From Pycnopodia helianthoides (Eukaryota > Echinodermata > Asteroidea > Forcipulatida > Asteriidae), in the NCBI GenBank assembly GCA_032158295.1, contig JASTWB010000035.1, positions 1-64,000 of the forward strand: a stretch of 64,000 bases of DNA, in the 5' to 3' direction. The notes beneath the pieces were generated by a model. That model saw only the letters and a program-made list of their open reading frames with translations, ran no database searches and was not told the origin of the DNA. Below, piece by piece: positions 23,631 to 33,386 of this stretch. Numbering within the stretch: position 1 is the first letter of the stretch; each line of letters begins with the position of its first letter. The position numbers and the translations under genes were made by a program.

Positions 23631-25052
23631 CAGGTCACAGACGTTAGTTTGCTTCATGTACTAACCTGTGAGACCTGTTCCTTGATTCAGGTCACATACG
23701 TTAATTTGCTTCATGTACTAACCTGTGAGATCTGTTCCTTTATTACCAGGTCACAGACGTTAGTTTGCTTCATGTACTAACCTGTGAGACCTGTTTCTTG
23801 ATTACCAGGTCACAGACGTTAGTTTGCTTCATGTACTAACCTGTGAGACCTGTTCCTTGTTTACCAGGTCACAGACGTTAGTTTGCTTCATGTACTAACC
23901 TGTGAGACCTGTTTCTTGATTACCAGGTCACGGACGTTATTTTGCTTCATGTACTAACCTGTGAGACCTGTTCCTTGATTACCAGGTCACAGAGGTTAGT
24001 TTGCTTCATGTACTAACCTGTGAGACCTGTTCCTTGATTACCAGGTCACAGACGTTAGTTTGCTTCATGTACTAACCTGTGAGACCTGTTCCTTGTTTAC
24101 CAGGTCACAGGGGTTAGTTTGCTTCATGTACTAACCTGTGAGACCTGTTTCGTGATTACCAGGTCACATAGGTTAGTTTGCTTCATGCACTAACCTGTGA
24201 GACCTGTTTCGTGATTACCAGGTCACATAGGTTAGTTTGCTTCATGTACTAACCTGTGAGACCTGTTCGTTGTTTACCAGGTCACAGACGTTAGTTTGCT
24301 TCATGTACTAACCTGTGAGACCTGTTTCGTGATTACCAGGTCACATAGGTTGGTTTGCTTCATGTACTAACCTGTGAGACCTGTTCCTTGATATGAGGAT
24401 GGATACGGGGATTTTAAAACAGATACCGTGTTTAATCAATTTTGTAATTACCAGGTCACATAGGTTAGTTTGCATCATGTACTAACCTGTGAGACCTGTT
24501 TCTTGATTACCAGGTCACAGAGGTTGGTTTGTTTTATGTACTAACCTGTGAGACCTGTCCCTTGATTACCAGGTCACAGAGGTTGGTTTGTTTCATCTAC
24601 TAACCTGTGAGACCTGTTTCGTGATTACCAGGTCACAGAGGTTGGTTTGCTTCATGTACTAACCTGTGAGACCTGTTCCTTGATATGAGGATGGATACAG
24701 GGATTTTATAACAGATACCGTGTTTAATCATTTTTTTAATTACCAGGTCACATAGGTTAGTTTGCTTCTTGTACTAACCTGTGAGACCTGTCCTTGATAT
24801 GAGGATGGTTATTGAGATTTCAGTTTGTTTACTAATAATACTTGTTTTCTCTGTCTCCCTGTATCCATCCTCATATCAAGGAACAGGTCTCACATGTTAG
24901 TACATAATAGCAAACTAACCTTTGTGACCTGGTTATTAAGAAATTCCCATGATTGAATACAAGAGCTGTTTTTAAGTCCCTATATCCATCCTCATATCAA
25001 GGAACAGGTCTCACAGGTTAGTACATGAAGCAAACTAACCTATGTGATCTGG
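23631..25052. repeat. 59-bp quasi-palindromic array with inverted end
   Basis: About eighteen forward units start CAGGTCACAGACGTTAG at 23631, 23688, 23747 and then every 59 bp to 24337, resume at 24452-24629, and end with one at 24744. Two inverted units follow (about 24880-24940 and 25003-25052), so the right end folds back. Each unit is itself a hairpin: AGGTCACAGACGTTAGT faces ACTAACCTGTGAGACCT. A spacer starting TTGATATGAGGATGG interrupts the array twice, about 292 bp apart, and recurs inverted. It resembles a foldback element. Confidence 0.93.
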
Positions 25053-25059
25053 TAGTTAA

Positions 25060-26300
25060 AAAATTATTAGTTTTCGTGTTCAACCTGAAGTTAAAAAAAA
25101 TAAACGTTGACATGTTCTGGAATATACGTGTAGGCCTATTTGTCTGTTTTCTTCTGCGACTGTCCACACCGCCCTACCTTTGTTTAATAAATGGTGAACA
25201 ATTCGGCCTATTTTCAATTTAGGAAGACCCCCTGTATAATCCACTTCCAACGAAAGATCTGCCAAAAGTGAATAGCACATCACAACGGACAATATTGTCC
25301 TCCTCGATTGATTCACTTTCCCCTTCCTCCCCTCTATACTGTCCATCCTTCCGGCAACAAAACCGTGCTGCCCCGCTGCATCAATGCAGGCTGCAGGCAC
25401 ATTGTGACTGAACGAGAGCTAATCGAGGCCACACAGTTCATCAAAAATGCACAAAATACGCAAGGCCATCCACGCGCACACAGCCAACGCTCTGTGTGTG
25501 CGTGTGCGTGTACGTGTTTCCTTCACCCGTCGCATCCGAAAGGCACCCGACCAGCCGAAAGGGCACCAAACCGCTGGATAGGTTAGTTTTTAGTGCCTTC
25601 CGACAGTATAGGTAGGAATACTCTCTACAACCATACAATCCTCGGCATCTCTCCTGCCCAACATTATGCATTATTATGTAAATGATTATGTGCGCGCAGT
25701 GTGTGACTGTGTGCAAATACATTTTAGGTCTAGTCACTCACACTGAGGGAAATAATGCATGCACTATGTAGGCACAGGCTGCGTTGTATTATGGCAAAAC
25801 AGCAGGTCAGAAGTACAAAAGAGCAACGGTAAATAAAAAAAAAAACGTGCTGGGTCAAATGTATCGTGGAATATTTTGCTTTAAAAAAAAAAACATCTGA
25901 CAAAAAAAATCGTTTTACTTGAAAACTTGTTTAGCACTGCTCAGTAATATTTGCATGCACCATACCATAATATCACACGAGCTTCAGTTACTCAGCAGAA
26001 TACGAAATTTGAGTGTAATTGTAAATGTATTCTGTTGTTCTTCTTACATGAGTCACTTGAGGCATCATGGGTACATCACGCTAAACAAAAACAAAAACAA
26101 CGAGCCTAAAATCAAACCCTAAGTGCTACTAGTATTATTTTTTAACCACACGACCTATTTTGTACGAAAGTCGTTAGTTGAAGTTCATGTGGTGTTTTTT
26201 TTTTTTTTTTTGAGAATGTTGGACAAACTGTCAAATGCTGTGTTCTCTTGGATGTTGACTTTGAACTTTGAATTTTCGGACACACGGTCGAGGCCACACA
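25060..26300. other. No gene seen
   Basis: Short frames only. Simple runs include GTGTGCGTGTGCGTG near 25495 and a T-run near 26190-26210. Confidence 0.45.
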
Positions 26301-26324
26301 ATGTTGCTTTATATATTTCACTAA

Positions 26325-26780
26325 ATGTTGGTAACTGTCACCACGTCAAGCGTTTACTTTTACTTTGGTAACTATGTTTTAACGTTATTGTTTTATACTC
26401 CTATAAATACAATTTTATACAATTGTTAGGGATATTAATTGTATTAATTTTACTTTTTATTACAACATGCAAGTCTGAAGTATCAATAAAACAGTCTAAA
26501 ATACAATATGGGAATGTTGTCTGTTGATAGATAAATTAATAAAGTTACCATGAATAAATGATGTTGGTATTGAAGCTTCTAATTTGGCTGGTTCATATAC
26601 ATGTACATCACAGTATTCAAAATAATGTTGCAGTCATATTTTACGATCCTAAGCTCTAATAAAACATTATGTTTGCTTGTATTTTGTTCAATTACATGGC
26701 ATCATTAGTATAAGTTCTTCAATAATCTGTGTTATTTATTTTACAAGCAGCACAAAGAGCATTGCTATATTTTGTTATGC
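26325..26780 (+). repeat. Conserved 3' block of copy A
   Basis: Matches 32988-33370 in copy B almost base for base over long runs, for example GATAGATAAATTAATAAAG. It holds AATAAA words at 26485 and 26538, so it could be the 3' untranslated part of a duplicated transcript; no coding exon is visible just upstream. Confidence 0.6.
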
Positions 26781-27039
26781 TTTACGGAACCGCTCCCTAG
26801 TAGACATTCTATTCACATTAGGCATTCACGCATGCATAATGTGTAACCTTCTGCTTCTCAGTCTCGGGTAGGCCATGCATCCGTATACGTAACGGGTTTG
26901 TGCTTGAACTTTGTGTGCCAATAGCATCACAATAGAGCTCTAAGATATAACTGGTTTGGGTCGAGGACCACGCAAGCTCACAATAGATGCAGGTAGGTAG
27001 ATACAAGGAGCAAGCTGCAATCTGCATTAGCAAAATACT

Positions 27040-27232
27040 GGGCCCAATTTCATAGAGCTGCTTAAGCACAAAAACTAGCTAAGCACAACAAAACTATGCT
27101 TAGCAGAATAAGGTTACCAGCTAAACTACTATGTCACATGTACAATTTGTGACTGGTATCCTGCTCATTTCTGCTTAGCACACAATTGTTAAGCAATATT
27201 TTCTGCTTAAGCAGCTCTATGAAATTGGACCC
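27040..27232. mobile_element. 193-bp MITE-like inverted-repeat element
   Basis: The ends GGGCCCAATTTCATAGAG and CTCTATGAAATTGGACCC are inverted repeats of about 29 bp with one mismatch. The interior is rich in GCTTAGCA words in both orientations. A diverged relative lies at 59598-59698. A CTG on each side may be a short target duplication. No coding capacity. Confidence 0.85.
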
Positions 27233-27733
27233 TGGCATTTGGGGTTTGTTTTTTCTTCTTCAAAATACCATCCATGCATCAGTATGACTGTCTTGTAACT
27301 AGTAAAAGCAACTCAGGTTGACACACAGGCCTCTTGGGAACACAGCTAATGGTATCCAAGAGTGCAGGTGTGGGTGGTTCGATTCCACTGGTGCTTAGTT
27401 CAAGATGGAGAGGGAATCTGACACCATGATGCTAAAAGAAACAGCTTTGATGCTTATCGAGCAAAAGTTCTGCGTTTCAATCAGCGGTATACCATTCCAA
27501 ACTAAATATCTGACTGTACTTTAAAGGGAAGGGATACGTTTGGAAACGACAATTAAAATCAATGGCAATAAACAAAAATACTAGGTAAGAAGTACAGCGG
27601 CGTTTGATAATATATAAAGCATTTTGAGAAACATTTCACTTCGAAGTTATGTGGTTATGGAAAAATATATCAAAAACTAAACTGAAACTGAGAAACGTTT
27701 TTGTCTCGGGTGTCTCAGATTTACGCCCTTAAA

Positions 27734-28066
27734 GGCCCTGTACACTATTGGTAAGACCGAAAAACACAATGTTCACAGATTCACACATAACTTACATGAT
27801 TTAAAGTAAGTAATGGTAGAAAGGGTTCCTTAAAATATTTCTGCCTAAAATGCTATCGTTTCTGAGAAACGAGCAAAACAATAGTAATTATCGCGCGCGA
27901 TAATTTGAAAAAACAGAAAACACATAAAATCTCTTTTCACTATTTTCTCGTGACCTCGATGACCAATTGAGCTCAAACTTTCACAGGTTTGTTTGTTCAT
28001 GCATATGTTTAAACACACCAAATGTGGACACTGATTTCGAGCTGTTACCAAAAGTGTACAATACTT
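27734..28066. mobile_element. 333-bp TIR element with TTAAA target duplication
   Basis: The left end GGCCCTGTACACTATTGGTAA and the right end (read inverted, TGTACACTTTTGGTAA) are imperfect inverted repeats. TTAAA flanks both sides (27729-27733 and 28067-28071). Copy A at about 17728 is an empty site with a single TTTAAAA. The same family occurs at 61329-61577. Non-autonomous. It resembles a repeat I associate with sea-star genomes, which is recollection, not proof. Confidence 0.9.
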
Positions 28067-28527
28067 TTAAATGTCGATTCCCAAATCGTCTTTTTTCGCT
28101 TTTCGTTCTCTGAATGGCAAAATGTACAGAAAGACACAAAGACCTACCCTCTTTAACAGCATTTCAGTAGCAACTACTATAAAGAACTACCGGTAGTTAT
28201 ACTACTACTACTACTACTACTACAATTTTGACAAGCAGAAGGTAGAAAAGAATACAGGAACATCCCATGATCCAAACACCATTTATCCATCCATTAAAGA
28301 AGATGACCCGAGAAGAATTTACATGCCTGTTTAATAGAACTATGTGTTCTTAGAATTATGAATGTGTGGAACAACTTCGACGCTTCTTAATTAAACAAAA
28401 TAAATGTATTTATAGTCGACAACATTAAAAATGTTGTATCTGTCTATTTGTTTACATTTGTATTGATGCAATAGGCAACAAAACATATGCACATATACAA
28501 AAACAGCATGATTATGTTTCTCAGCAC

Positions 28528-28765
28528 GGAGAATTCCAACCAGCAGAAATAGACGTCCAAACCTATAACGCAACGTAGCTGGTTGTAGATGTTTCTCAGC
28601 TAGGGGAATTCCAGTATCTATCTATCTATATATCTATCTATCTTAGCTTGGGGAACTCCAACAAGCAGAAATAGACGTCCGAACCTATTTCGCAACGCAG
28701 CTGGTATTAGATGTTTCTCAGCTAGGGAAATTCCAGTATAGATGTTTCACAGCTTGGGGAATTCC
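28528..28765 (+). promoter_or_regulatory. Cluster of NF-kappaB-like sites in short repeats
   Basis: GGGGAATTCC at 28603-28612, GGGGAACTCC at 28650-28659, GGGAAATTCC at 28725-28734 and GGGGAATTCC at 28756-28765 all fit GGGRNWYYCC. GGAGAATTCC at 28528 is a near match. They sit in an irregular repeat with GTTTCTCAGC before and AACCAACAGAAATAGACG after. The cluster lies about 1.2-1.5 kb upstream of the second kappaB pair and the exon-like ORF of copy B. Confidence 0.55.
28613..28646. repeat. TATC microsatellite
   Basis: Short run of TATC/TATA tetranucleotides inside the kappaB-like cluster. Confidence 0.9.
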
Positions 28766-29502
28766 AACCAACAGAAATAGACAACCCATTACGCACAGCT
28801 GGTAATACACATGCGTAAAACCCTTATCAGACGTGTACCTTAATTTATTACAAAATTAATTCACTGACTTTGTTTTCGTTCAGCAATTACACCAAGCATT
28901 GCGTTTTAAAAGTACAAAAACAGAACAAATCTAATCTAAAAATCGTGCTGCTCAGTACCATATGTTCTTGTGTTCATGACGAGAACAATATGAGAACACA
29001 GATAAGTTGTGACCTTTATGCTGTTGTTATTTTACTATGGCGCAGTACCATATTGTTATTTTGTTCATGACGAGAAAAATATGAACACACACAGGGCTCG
29101 CCCTTAACACTAGCCCACCGTACATTGTCTAGTAAAAAATGCTAGGAGACACCACTTCTCAACTTGCCCCGTGGACTACTAAAAACTGTGCAACCTACTT
29201 GTTTAAAATGCTAATTTCTTCCTTTTCAGATGTGAATAATTAATGTATAAAATATGTTAATCGTTATTGAATGTGTGAATATAACTTCATTTGATCTTCA
29301 AACTGGTTGTGGTCGCTCACATTAACACATCAGAACGTTACATTTATGACAATTCCTGTTTAAAATCTGGGCTACTAAAACTTTCTGGGGGCAAGTAAAA
29401 TGCACAGTTTTCTGGCCCGGTGGGCTACTTTACAAAAAGCTTAAGCGCAAGGCCTGACAGATAAATTGTAACCTTTATGCTGTTTTTAGTTAACTTGAAA
29501 TA

Positions 29503-29758
29503 AGGCCTGCGCTAAACGTCGCACGTTTGTCGTGTCGAACTCAAACAGTTGTAAAATTAGGAATTAAATTCGACAAAAGAGCGACGTTTAGCGCAAACCT
29601 TTTATTTAAGTTCAGCACTGCCGTGTAGCACGGCAAGCCCTGCCGTGCTACACGGTAGCGGCACGACACGGTGACAAACGTCGCGCTCTTGCCGTGTCGA
29701 ATCGAACTGAAAACATTTGAGTTCGGCTCGGCAAAAGTGCGACGTTTAGCGCAGGCCT
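29503..29758. mobile_element. Nested inverted-repeat element
   Basis: AGGCCTGCGCTAAACGTCG at 29503 onward has its exact complement ending at 29758; the perfect inverted ends are 22 bp long. A third copy of the GCGACGTTTAGCGC part lies inside at about 29580. The middle is a second hairpin, arms 29619-29635 and 29641-29657, matching at 16 of 17 bases. The block is absent from copy A. No coding capacity. Confidence 0.85.
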
Positions 29759-29963
29759 AAGTGACAAGGCAAAATGCCTCATGAAACTCATGACCAACGG
29801 TTATTGTTCATTTTGACAATTTAGTGTGAGTCGTGTGGTACAGCGGAAATGTCAAAGTTCATATGTTCAGCAGTTTTCAAAGTAATTGTCAAATTTTGAC
29901 GTAAACTACAAACACATAGCCACAGATTGGATTCTTCACAACAGTGCTGCTGTTACTCAACGT

Positions 29964-30002
29964 GGGGATTTCCAGAAATGAATCAGCTTGATGGGAATTT
30001 CC
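29964..30002. promoter_or_regulatory. Paired NF-kappaB-like sites, copy B
   Basis: GGGGATTTCC at 29964-29973 and GGGAATTTCC at 29993-30002, 29 bp apart. Both fit the Rel consensus and correspond to the 19094-19131 pair. The second has changed by one base from the copy A version yet remains a canonical site. Confidence 0.55.
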
Positions 30003-30111
30003 AACCAACAGAGACCAACGTCACGAGTAGAACCCATCCTTATTTATTTGATTTTAAATCTTCGATCAATTACACAAAAATATATTAACATATAAAACTG
30101 TCTGGGTCAAC

Positions 30112-30272
30112 ATGTCGTTTCGAAAGTCGGGGAAAGGTTATAAGTTGTGTTTGTTTTGCGGAACTTCCTCGGTAAATGGGCGATATCTATCAAACGCAGA
30201 TGGTTTGCGGAGAAGTTGCTCGCCTAGTTGTTTAACGAAAATGCTCTTTACATCATTACAAACCAATAATAG
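30112..30272 (+). CDS. Candidate exon, cysteine-rich N-terminus
   Basis: The ATG-started frame encodes about 54 residues up to a GTATGT splice-donor-like sequence at 30273. It contains a C-x2-C pair (KLCLFCGTSS) and, about 25 residues later, C-x3-C (SCSPSC), which could bind a metal or form disulfides. No family is recognised. A TATAAAA word at 30091 lies only 15 bp before the ATG, too close for the usual TATA-to-start spacing. The copy A counterpart is frameshifted. No later coding exon was found before 33 kb. Confidence 0.35.
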
Positions 30273-30274
30273 GT

Positions 30275-31755
30275 ATGTGTGTGGGTTGGAGTAAAGTAGG
30301 ATTTGTCTGAACAAAGAGTTAGCTAATATGTATTGCCTCTTTTATGCAGGGGGTAAAATAAGGTACATATATTTGCGTACGGAAGGCTTACACATCCTCT
30401 GCGAGACTGTGTAAATCTAAATCTAAAGGCATCTTTAACAAACATTAACAAGGGAGCATTACAGAGACATGTACAGACGACAGCATTCGGAAAATACGTA
30501 CCGAGATTAACGCAATATAAAATGTGCCGAACCTTTTGTTTGACTATTTTCTTCTTCTTGTTTTAACAATGTTCAACATGGCATACAAACGAATGTAGTG
30601 TTAAATTGTCCCACTGATATTTAACCAAAGTAAAACTTACTGATACTTACTCTTCAGGAGATGGTTTTAGGGGTAACATTGCAAATACTGGTTGAACAGT
30701 ATTGCTATCACCCAATTTATTATTCTCTGCATTCGAATAGGCGTACACGCATAATGACGGTGTTCATGCGCCAAGCCTCGCATCCGAGAGAGACAGCAAC
30801 AGACAATGCGTAGGCCAGTATGTTTTTGCTTTTGTACAGGCTCATAATATTTAAGTATTAAAGCGCATATTCAAGATGCTTTTTGGAAATTGTTTCATGG
30901 AAGAGAAAACATTAGTTTCACGATCATCGAATCCCCAGGCCAGCGAAGTAGCTGTACGTCTGCTCTTATTTTTTATGTTATATTTATGTTCCTTATTTCT
31001 CTTCTCTTTCTTCTTCTTGTGAGGTCTTTATAACAATAAGGAAAACTCGACTTTGAAAATTGTAACTGTTACGTTTATGTATTACTGCTTTATACTTAAT
31101 ATTGCGTGGGCGAAAACATGTCAGTTTCTGGTTTGAACTGATCAGTGTAAGTTGATGAAATTGTTTCGTGCGGATCTTACTTCACGTAAATTTAAACATT
31201 ATCCTGACGATGACTAGAGCAAGCTAGACGAAACGTTGAGACCAAAAAGAACTCACTCCACGGCAGTGCAGTTAATTACGAGATGTCCCCAATAACTGCG
31301 AAAGTAGTAGTCCCGGCCGATTTCCTACCTTCGCCCAGGTAGTAGTCAATGTAGCAGGACAGTTCTTTTCAGAACTGAGAAGTCTCCCGAGTTCCGAAAA
31401 TCTACTCCGCGGTAGTAGAACAGATAAAGTAGATACGATACACACACATGGTGTTACCGCAAACCGAATAAACACTGATACCTCACCAAGCAATGCCTCA
31501 AAAACAATACACACGTAATTACTGACCGTTTCACCAAAAAACACTCCCACTCGTTCAAGACATAAACATTATAAATTATGTTGTAAATTGACAAACCGAA
31601 GAAAATTACCACCAAAGTGGTGGAAATGTTAGACGCACAATTTGCGGGGTGTGTTTTGGTTGGCCCACAAGGTGATCGCGGTGCCGAGTGTTATGCCCCA
31701 TTACTGTGTTGCCTTACATGTAATTAAATCTACTGAATATTAAAAAAAAAAATCT
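30275..31755. other. Intron-like sequence, no gene seen
   Basis: 30525-30700 is shared with copy A (22895-23075). The rest has no recognisable frame or repeat; a 92-codon minus-strand frame at 31272-31550 resembles no known family to me. Confidence 0.45.
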
Positions 31756-31761
31756 AAAGGT

Positions 31762-31833
31762 GTCTGGTGCGGGATTTGAATCACCAACCTTCAAATTAAC
31801 GCGGCGGCGCTCCACTAACTGAGCTATCCAGAC
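31762..31833 (-). tRNA. tRNA-like sequence, probably SINE or pseudogene
   Basis: On the minus strand the 72-base segment begins GTCTGGATAGCTCAGTTAG and ends CCCGCACCAGAC. The acceptor ends pair over six bases, the D stem GCTC/GAGC pairs, and TTCAAATC fits a B box. The anticodon stem does not pair properly, so a working tRNA is unlikely. A tRNA-derived SINE head or a tRNA pseudogene fits better. Confidence 0.55.
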
Positions 31834-31861
31834 TTAATGTTTAAAAAAGTGAATCTGTCAA

Positions 31862-31935
31862 TTTGGCTAAAAGGCTCAGTTGGTAGAGTGCCCAAACATT
31901 CATCCGGAGGTCGCCGGTTCAAATGTGCTCAAATA
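31862..31935 (+). tRNA. Second tRNA-like sequence, opposite strand
   Basis: GGCTCAGTTGGTAGAGTGCC resembles an A box and D arm. GGTCGCCGGTTCAAAT resembles the T arm and B box. The acceptor and anticodon stems are poor. It faces the minus-strand tRNA-like sequence, with the two D-arm ends about 30 bp apart, so the pair is divergent. Probably SINE-derived. Confidence 0.5.
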
Positions 31936-31939
31936 ATTG

Positions 31940-32985
31940 CTTCCCTTTTTTACCCGTAAAAATAGGCACCAAAATAGGCTCCCCAAAAATGTGACGTAAT
32001 ATGATTTTGTAACAAATGTATAACTCTTTTTATAAAGATAGAATCAATGATGTGTGTGTGATTTCTTTCTTTTCATTGGAATTTTAGAATTAAAACGACT
32101 GTTTTATTTTTAGAATCTTTATGTGACTTTTTTCAATGTTTTTGTTTACAATTTTCCCTAGTATTCAATGAAGGTTGATTTTAACAATGTCTCGATCAAA
32201 CCCCACAACAATTGAAGCATTCGGTTTATCGTCACGATCTTTTGGACTTCTCGTGCAGCTGCCGTCCGTTGGAAATAGTACAGTGCATCTCGTGTAACTT
32301 TTGTTATCTTTATGTTTTGGTTTATTTTTGGCAGGAGGGTGTTGGAATTCAATTTTAAATACTAATTATTAAATAATTTACTTCGTACTTACAAAATTCC
32401 GGCAGCAAACGATGTTTAAGACTCCTTCTGTATGCCTCATGTTATTCACTAAAGTGTTTGGCAATGCAGTGCTTGCCTTTGACACACAGTTGTTTTTCTT
32501 CAAGGAAATGACGATTCTGGTGCTATCACATGAAAAAGGAAAGCATAACATTGTGAAATGCTAAACGAAAACAAACTAAACAAACATTTACAACGCAATG
32601 TCATGTCATCAACGATAACAAACATTTCCTTGTTCCTTGAACAGCAACGCTTGTTGTGGTATGTTTATTCTTTCTTTTAACAATACGGACAACTTATTCC
32701 CAGTGTGAAAGGATAGTCCAAGTTAAGTTTCGAGAGATCAATGTCTCCAGTACAATACTTACGTGGCCAGCTCAGCGGTGAATTCACTCTTGAAATGATC
32801 GGGGAATGAAATCATCAAAAAGGAATGCAAAATCTGCCATGATGCTTTGTTATTAGCTCGCTTGGTACTGGGGGATGTGCCTTTACCTTACACATTTAGT
32901 GCTCATATAACTTTTAAATTTAAAAACCTTGTGACTTCTCCTAAATTACCTTGGGTCATATAGAAGAAAATTAAATGTGGGCTTA
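31940..32985. other. No gene seen
   Basis: A+T-rich sequence with no recognisable frame. A 64-codon minus-strand frame near 32158 has no family signature. Confidence 0.45.
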
Positions 32986-32987
32986 CT

Positions 32988-33370
32988 GTCACCACATCAA
33001 GCGTTTATTGTTTACCTTTGTAACTATGTTTTAACATTATTGTGAGTTATATTATTTGTATTTATTTAAATTGTTATTATAACATGTGAGTCTGAAGTAT
33101 CAAGAGACAGTCTAAAATACAATATGTTGTCTGTTGATAGATAAATTAATAAAGTTACCATGAATAATAATGATTTGGTATTGAAGCTTCTAATTTGGCT
33201 GTTGTGTGTACAGTACATCACAGTATTCAATATAATGTTGTAGTCAAATTATTACGACTCTAAGCTTTTATAAAAACATTATATTTTATTGTATTTTGTT
33301 CAACTACATGTGCTTCAATAATTTTTGTTATTCATTTTACAAGCAGGTGAAAGAGCATTTTGCTATTGTG
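32988..33370 (+). repeat. Conserved 3' block of copy B
   Basis: Partner of 26325-26780, with AATAAA at about 33148. It ends where the LINE relic begins. Confidence 0.6.
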
Positions 33371-33386
33371 TTGCGACACGACATGA

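Larger units (their letters stand above)
16335..26790 (+). repeat. Segmental duplication, copy A
   Basis: Blocks at 16350-16690, 17611-17905, 18905-19370, 22895-23075 and 26325-26780 match copy B (27262-33375) in the same order and orientation, at roughly 75-90% by eye. Copy A is longer because it took in a TIR element (16700-17605), a RT relic, a foldback element, a GC-rich repeat and the 59-bp array. The copies are adjacent and direct, so this is a tandem duplication. The first block contains a B-box-like GGTTCGATTCC near 16457 and may itself be a dispersed repeat. Confidence 0.85.
27262..33375 (+). repeat. Segmental duplication, copy B
   Basis: The second, more compact copy of the 16335-26790 unit. 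It carries insertions not in copy A: the TTAAA-flanked element (27734-28066), the nested inverted-repeat element (29503-29758) and two tRNA-like sequences (31762-31933). It lacks the TIR element, foldback element and 59-bp array of copy A. Its right end abuts the LINE relic at 33387. Confidence 0.85.

Noticed and set aside
23631..24800. CRISPR array
   Set aside because: Units are contiguous quasi-palindromic repeats without unique spacers, in a eukaryotic genome.
30091..30097. TATA box for the copy B exon
   Set aside because: Only 15 bp before the ATG, so the transcription start would fall after the start codon.
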